From Halomonas litopenaei (GTDB taxonomy: Bacteria > Pseudomonadota > Gammaproteobacteria > Pseudomonadales > Halomonadaceae), in the NCBI RefSeq assembly GCF_003045775.1, contig NZ_PXNS01000002.1:1-64000 (forward strand): 64,000 bases of DNA. Reading direction: 5' to 3'. Each line of letters begins with the position of its first letter. Position 1 is the stretch's first letter. The notes below the pieces were generated by a model. The model was not told the origin of the DNA, ran no database searches, and saw only the letters and a list, made by a program, of their open reading frames with translations. The position numbers and the translations under genes were made by a program. Shown here one piece after another: positions 62,468 to 64,000 of this stretch.

Positions 62468-63406
62468 ATGAAGATCAAGACGATACACGACGTTCATCAC
62501 TGTTTTGACCACGCCCTCGAGCCGCAGGAAACGATCAGTTCCGGTGATACTCGGCGCTTCGATATTCTCGATGCCAGCGGTGGCTTGATTACCCGACACA
62601 GCCAGGCCGACGCGCTGACCCGGCTGCCGGCAGGGGAGCTCAATCCGGTGTGTGGCCCCCTCTATATGGAGGATGCCGAACCCGGCGATGTGATCGAGGT
62701 GGAACTGGTCGACTTCGAACCGGGGCAGTGGGGCTGGACGGGGCTGATCCCGGGTTTCGGGCTGCTGGCCGACGATTTCACCTCGCCCTGGCTCAAGGTG
62801 TCGGAGTACGACAGCGAGTCGGTGTACTTCGACGAGGACATCGTGATTCCGTTTCGGCCCTTCGCCGGTACCATCGGGCTCGCGCCTGCCGAGCCGGGGC
62901 AGCACTCCATCGTGCCGCCGCGCATCTGCGGCGGCAATCTCGACATCCGTGACCTGGTAAAGGGAGCTCGGCTGTACCTGCCGGTGCAGGTCAAGGGAGG
63001 GCTTCTGAGCATCGGCGACACCCACGCCTGCCAGGGCGACGGAGAGGTCTGCGGAACCGCGGTAGAGACCCGCATGGCCGCCACGGCCACATTGCGTCTG
63101 CACAAGGCGGGCAATATTCCTGCGCCGATGTTCGACGTGCCGCCGGGAGCGTCGAGCGAGGAAGATGCGGGCTTTCTGGTGACCACCGGGGTGGGGCCGG
63201 ACCTGATGCAAGGCGCCCGTGACGCGGTGCGCTTCATGATCGATCGGTTGCACCGTCAGGCCGGCATGGATGAGCAGCTGGCCTACGCGCTTTGCAGCGT
63301 GGCAGGGCGGCTACGGGTCAGCGAGATCGTCGATCAGCCCAACTGGGTGGTGTCCTTCTACATGCCTCGGTCGATCTTCCGCTCGAAGAGTCTTAGAGCC
63401 ATCTAG
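62468..63406 (+). CDS. acetamidase/formamidase family protein
   Basis: 312 residues of the AmdA/FmdA family, which hydrolyse short amides to ammonia and the acid. GDVIEVELVDFEPGQWGWTG, the IGLAPAEPG and PPRICGGNLDIRDL blocks, and GGLLSIGDTHACQGDGEVCG with the conserved Asp-Thr-His are all present. It pairs with the APC permease just upstream, suggesting uptake and deamidation of an amide-type nitrogen source. Confidence 0.9.
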   Translation: MKIKTIHDVHHCFDHALEPQETISSGDTRRFDILDASGGLITRHSQADALTRLPAGELNPVCGPLYMEDAEPGDVIEVELVDFEPGQWGWTGLIPGFGLLADDFTSPWLKVSEYDSESVYFDEDIVIPFRPFAGTIGLAPAEPGQHSIVPPRICGGNLDIRDLVKGARLYLPVQVKGGLLSIGDTHACQGDGEVCGTAVETRMAATATLRLHKAGNIPAPMFDVPPGASSEEDAGFLVTTGVGPDLMQGARDAVRFMIDRLHRQAGMDEQLAYALCSVAGRLRVSEIVDQPNWVVSFYMPRSIFRSKSLRAI

Positions 63407-63458
63407 GTGTATGATCCCGGGAAGAGCTGAACTGACCTTTCCGTTCGTCAGAACGTTG

Positions 63459-63480
63459 GGTCAGGCCCGCGGGCCTGACC
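63459..63480. repeat. 22-bp perfect palindrome
   Basis: GGTCAGGCCCG followed directly by CGGGCCTGACC. It sits between the formamidase and FrnE-like genes and next to the terminator at 63,484, and probably contributes to bidirectional termination. Confidence 0.7.
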
Positions 63481-63483
63481 AAA

Positions 63484-63511
63484 AACGCCGGGTGCTTTGG
63501 CACCCGGCGTT
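63484..63511 (-). terminator. Rho-independent terminator of FrnE-like gene
   Basis: AACGCCGGGTGC and GCACCCGGCGTT form a perfect 12-bp stem with a 4-base loop. On the minus strand it is followed by TTTTT, directly after the stop of the FrnE-like gene at 63,516. Confidence 0.85.
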
Positions 63512-63515
63512 GTCG

Positions 63516-64000
63516 TCATGACGTCACTTCGGCTCGCTCGGCGGCCACCTGCGCAAGGACTTCCTGGTAGTTCTCGACGCCCTGGGCGCCGGTGACCAGG
63601 TAGCGGCGGTTGAACACCATGGCGGGTACCCCGCTGATGCCCTGCTGTTGCCAGAAGGCCTGGCGCTGTCGCACCGATTCGCCGCGCTCGCCCGACTCGA
63701 GCATCGCCACGACCTCGTCGCGGTCATGGCCGAGACTCGCCGCCACATCGGCCAGTACGTCGATTCGGTGGAGGTCGCGGCGCTCGGTGAAGAAGGCGCT
63801 GAACAGGGCCTGCTTCATGCGGTGGCCTTCGTCTGGAGAGCGCTGCTCTGCCCAGTCGATCAACTGGTGGGCGCGGAAGGTGTTCACCATGCGCATGTCA
63901 TCGGCGTAGTTGAAGGTGAAGCCGAGGTCGGCGCCCATCTGGGTGAGCCGTTCCCGTGCGCTGCGCGAGTCCTCATCGCTGGTGCCGTACTTGGCGGCGA
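63516..64000 (-). CDS. DsbA/FrnE-family oxidoreductase, partial (5' end beyond window)
   Basis: At least 161 C-terminal residues of a DsbA-like thioredoxin-fold protein of the FrnE type. The frame continues to the window edge (AAKYGTSDEDSRSARERLTQ, then MGADLGFTFNYADDMRMVNT), followed by AHQLIDWAEQ, ALFSAFFTERRDLHRIDVLA and ISGVPAMVFNRRYLVTGAQG. The cis-Pro loop (GVPAMVF) is visible; the CxxC-like active site lies outside the window. FrnE proteins are disulfide isomerase-like or act in polyketide chemistry. Transcription ends at the hairpin at 63,484. Confidence 0.9.
   Translation of the reverse strand, partial: AAKYGTSDEDSRSARERLTQMGADLGFTFNYADDMRMVNTFRAHQLIDWAEQRSPDEGHRMKQALFSAFFTERRDLHRIDVLADVAASLGHDRDEVVAMLESGERGESVRQRQAFWQQQGISGVPAMVFNRRYLVTGAQGVENYQEVLAQVAAERAEVTS

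Noticed and set aside
61390-62478. A 362-codon minus-strand frame opposite the APC permease
   Set aside because: Antisense artefact with His/Gln/Asp-rich composition and no family.

Overview
The window looks like a chromosomal segment of a high-GC gammaproteobacterium, most likely Halomonadaceae (Halomonas or a close relative). The reasons are the GC-rich codon use, a type II QueF, the YadGH, YbiT, YdiJ and FrnE homologues, and a strong emphasis on osmolyte and quaternary-amine transport and catabolism: two BCCT carriers, a ProX-like binding protein, and TRAP and APC carriers. This assignment is an inference from gene content; no rRNA gene is present.

Bases 1-4,325 hold housekeeping genes: an ABC exporter pair, queF, a nitroreductase and a thioesterase-like gene. 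A tRNA-Ser(GGA) at 4,490-4,577 marks the start of an accessory region running to about 15.6 kb. In order it holds a phage-repressor (S24) remnant, an AT-rich overlapping two-gene cassette (NA37 nucleoid-associated-like protein plus RelA/SpoT-like nucleotide synthetase), a frameshifted yedK/HMCES gene, a three-gene minus-strand operon (TerB-domain membrane protein, BrxD-like ATPase, Lhr/BrxHI-like helicase) and a decayed stretch with a radC remnant. The NA37-RelA/SpoT pair is my best candidate for an undescribed, defence-like system.

From 15.7 to 22 kb there are scattered metabolic genes. They include a GntR-regulated thiamine-diphosphate enzyme facing a truncated TRAP operon, and a broken amino-acid ABC ATPase followed by ybiT. 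At 22.3-27.7 kb a LysR gene lies next to a minus-strand operon resembling tmpA-tmpB (2-trimethylaminoethylphosphonate to glycine betaine) with a BCCT carrier. Upstream of that operon I read two tandem SAM-II/SAM-V-family riboswitch aptamers with an intrinsic terminator between them and a promoter just before the first. This would connect S-adenosylmethionine level to betaine supply.

From 27.9 to 45 kb: a MarR-flavoprotein pair with two matching operators, a four-gene polar amino-acid ABC transporter, a DoxX-like membrane protein, a LysR gene ending in a 15-bp tandem repeat, a TAXI-type TRAP transporter whose binding protein appears circularly permuted, an aminotransferase-ydiJ operon and an RTX/lipase-like secreted protein.

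From 45.4 to 63.4 kb: clustered catabolic genes (CaiB-like CoA transferase, enoyl-CoA hydratase, tautomerase, BCCT, enolase-superfamily enzyme, Fe-ADH, ALDH, two LysR regulators, a 2OG-Fe(II) oxygenase, a DddP-like M24 protein and a ProX-like protein), then a GntR-controlled APC permease and an acetamidase/formamidase. The content suggests use of betaine-like or dimethylsulfoniopropionate-like compounds, but no substrate can be fixed from sequence. The window ends inside a DsbA/FrnE-like gene.
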